DNA from: Pseudoalteromonas rubra
GTDB lineage: Bacteria; Pseudomonadota; Gammaproteobacteria; Enterobacterales; Alteromonadaceae
Direction of reading: 5' to 3'
Length of the DNA stretch: 6,139 nt
Assembly: GCF_000238295.3 (NCBI RefSeq)
Contig: NZ_AHCD03000018.1
Coordinates: 1 to 6,139, forward strand
The notes beneath the pieces were generated by a model. It was not told the origin of the DNA, did no database searches, and saw only the letters and a program-made list of their open reading frames with translations. The position numbers and the translations under genes were made by a program. Below are positions 5,264-6,139 of the stretch, in pieces (position 1 is the first letter of the stretch; each line of letters starts with the position of its first letter).

Positions 5264-5345
5264 ATCTATTTTTGTGAACAGTTATGACCAACCATTCATC
5301 GTCATTGTGCACTTGCTGCGAAATCTGCCTACAAGCAACTCGAAA
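5264..5345 (+). other. Array 3 trailer with decayed REP-like palindrome
   Basis: Sequence after the truncated last repeat includes ATGACCAACCATTCATCG and then a REP-like segment at 5301-5326 (GTCATTGTGCACTTGCTGCG, then AAATCT), homologous to 1181-1229. Similarity to the array 1 trailer fades after about 5330, and no further leader follows. Confidence 0.6.
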
Positions 5346-5383
5346 ATAACGTTGTGATTAGACTGGCAGTATCAACTGAACAT

Positions 5384-5421
5384 CTGTTTGCTTGTAAACA
5401 GTTACCGGATCAAGTCCGGTA
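5384..5421 (-). repeat. Paired hairpins including a REP-like palindrome
   Basis: A 6-bp hairpin CTGTTT/AAACAG (5384-5401) is directly followed by TACCGGA-TCAAG-TCCGGTA (5403-5421), a copy of the palindrome at 2238-2258. On the minus strand the second reads TGTCATACCGGACTTGATCC, matching the GTCAT-type family. Confidence 0.7.
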
Positions 5422-5456
5422 TGACAGAGGTGGGGTATTTGGATTAGTGCAAAAGT

Positions 5457-5555
5457 CTAGAAAAAAAACAACAAAAAACAAAGACACCCAGCCTTACTAA
5501 AAAAAACAAAAAAAAACAAAGACACCCAAAAAAACAAAGACACCCAGCCTTACTT
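5457..5555 (-). repeat. A-rich imperfect tandem repeat
   Basis: The unit is an A run followed by ACAAAGACACCCAGCCTTACT. There are full copies at 5478-5498 and 5534-5554 and a shortened copy at 5516-5527 (ACAAAGACACCC). It lies between REP-like hairpins and the 3' end of the transposase gene. On the minus strand it reads AGTAAGGCTGGGTGTCTTTG and then T runs, and so could also act in 3'-end formation of the transposase transcript. Confidence 0.7.
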
Positions 5556-5579
5556 GTTCTAGTTACCGGTCCACTGGCT

Positions 5580-5681
5580 ATGAATATGACTGCTTCTGCG
5601 AATAAAAAGCGAAAAGTTTCAGAAGTCAGGTTGTACGGATGGGCAACTCCAGCTGAAACAGTAGTTATTTGGTATTTTTGA
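5580..5681 (+). CDS. Doubtful 33-codon ORF
   Basis: An ATG frame of 33 codons runs from 5580 to a TGA at 5679-5681, with a second ATG at 5586. The product would be MNMTASANKKRKVSEVRLYG followed by WATPAETVVIWYF. There is no ribosome binding site before it (GGTCCACTGGCT). The mix of a basic N-terminal part and a hydrophobic end does not match a family I recognise. It could be the 5' scrap of a longer gene cut by rearrangement, or chance. It lies between the tandem repeat and the transposase gene. Confidence 0.2.
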   Translation: MNMTASANKKRKVSEVRLYGWATPAETVVIWYF

Positions 5682-5742
5682 GCACGGTTAAGCTCTGCCA
5701 GAGCGCGGCAGTCATCATATGTAATTCAGATAATGGCTTGTT

Positions 5743-6139
5743 CTACCCCAATAAGCGCTCACAATTAGCCAGATTGGGTCGTCGCTTTTTTTGCAGGTGC
5801 TCACAGTATTCAGTCACGGCTTGCTGTCTGCCGACTGCACCGTGGAACACTTTGGTAAATCGTGTGGTGAGTTTTAGCCAGTTTTCAGGCTCTATTTGCA
5901 ATCTGGCGAGGATAGGGTGGGCATCGCAGATGTGACCTCGCTTGTCTGCACGAATGCATAGGCCTGTTAGCTCAACCAGTTCAATATAGTAGTTAAGCTC
6001 AAAGGGTAATCCTTTGGGCATATCCTGCCTTGGGTTGCCAGCAAAGCGCAGAAGGCTATTTGGTTGTTTGCCGAGCTGTGCGTGTTCAATGCGTTTTTTG
6101 ATACTGGTGAACTCAGAAGTTTCCGGTGTGTTGGCCATT
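5743..6139 (-). CDS. REP-associated Y1-type transposase (RAYT-like), C-terminal part, cut by window edge
   Basis: This open frame runs off the right edge; the Met at 6136-6138 is internal in my reading, not the true start. The visible 131 residues match what I know of the C-terminal region of long IS200/Y1-like REP-associated transposases. They contain a linker, then RFAGNPRQDMPKGLPF (31-46), YYIELVELTGLCIRADKRGH (50-69), PILARLQIEPENWLKL (75-90), a helical stretch with HGAVGRQQAV and a basic end KKRRPNLANC. The catalytic N-terminal domain (HUH motif and tyrosine) would lie outside the window, so activity cannot be judged. Such enzymes are linked to the spread of REP palindromes, and REP-like hairpins and a tandem repeat lie just downstream of its stop. 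No frameshift is seen in the visible part. Confidence 0.75.
   Translation of the reverse strand, partial: MANTPETSEFTSIKKRIEHAQLGKQPNSLLRFAGNPRQDMPKGLPFELNYYIELVELTGLCIRADKRGHICDAHPILARLQIEPENWLKLTTRFTKVFHGAVGRQQAVTEYCEHLQKKRRPNLANCERLLG

Noticed and set aside
5669..5935. Plus-strand 88-codon frame
   Set aside because: It overlaps the transposase gene on the other strand, whose product matches a known family.

Overview
The window is dominated by CRISPR arrays. There are three leader-oriented blocks on the + strand and no cas gene. Base composition, the short palindromic repeats (GTCAT...CCG...CGG type) and the style of the two exported proteins suggest a marine-type gammaproteobacterium (Alteromonadales or a relative). 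That placement is an inference; nothing here fixes the genus.

Layout. Array 1 (1-1166) is entered part-way through; its leader lies outside the window. It mixes at least three related repeat types and carries three copies of a 108-122 nt structured non-coding element, each joined to a CRISPR repeat broken at the same base. A trailer with a REP-like palindrome (1167-1245) leads into leader 2 (1246-1425) and array 2 (1426-2133; 11 repeats, mostly one 32-nt type). Next come two minus-strand genes, not recognisably linked to CRISPR: a 257-aa membrane-anchored HEAT-like protein (3507-4280) and a 282-aa secreted PD40 beta-propeller protein (2359-3207). A second trailer fragment (from about 4440) runs into leader 3 (4481-4666), which matches leader 2 in length and motif spacing, and then array 3 (4667-5263). 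Array 3 carries a fourth element copy and an element remnant, and ends in the same truncated repeat and trailer as array 1. The right end holds REP-like hairpins, an A-rich tandem repeat, a doubtful 33-codon ORF and the C-terminal part of a REP-associated Y1-type (RAYT-like) transposase running off the window (5743-6139, minus strand).

How it fits together. The trailer-leader-array unit has been duplicated, with the two genes lying between copies. Repeats are uniform next to each leader and decay and diversify away from it, as expected for polarised spacer addition. The repeat end next to each spacer, ATTGAGAC or ATTAAGAC, resembles the ATTGAAAC-like 5' handle of types I-B, I-C, I-D and III, but the subtype cannot be assigned without cas genes. 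The most unusual feature is the recurrent, same-site, same-orientation element inside the repeat hairpin, which would remove the 3' half of that hairpin wherever it sits.
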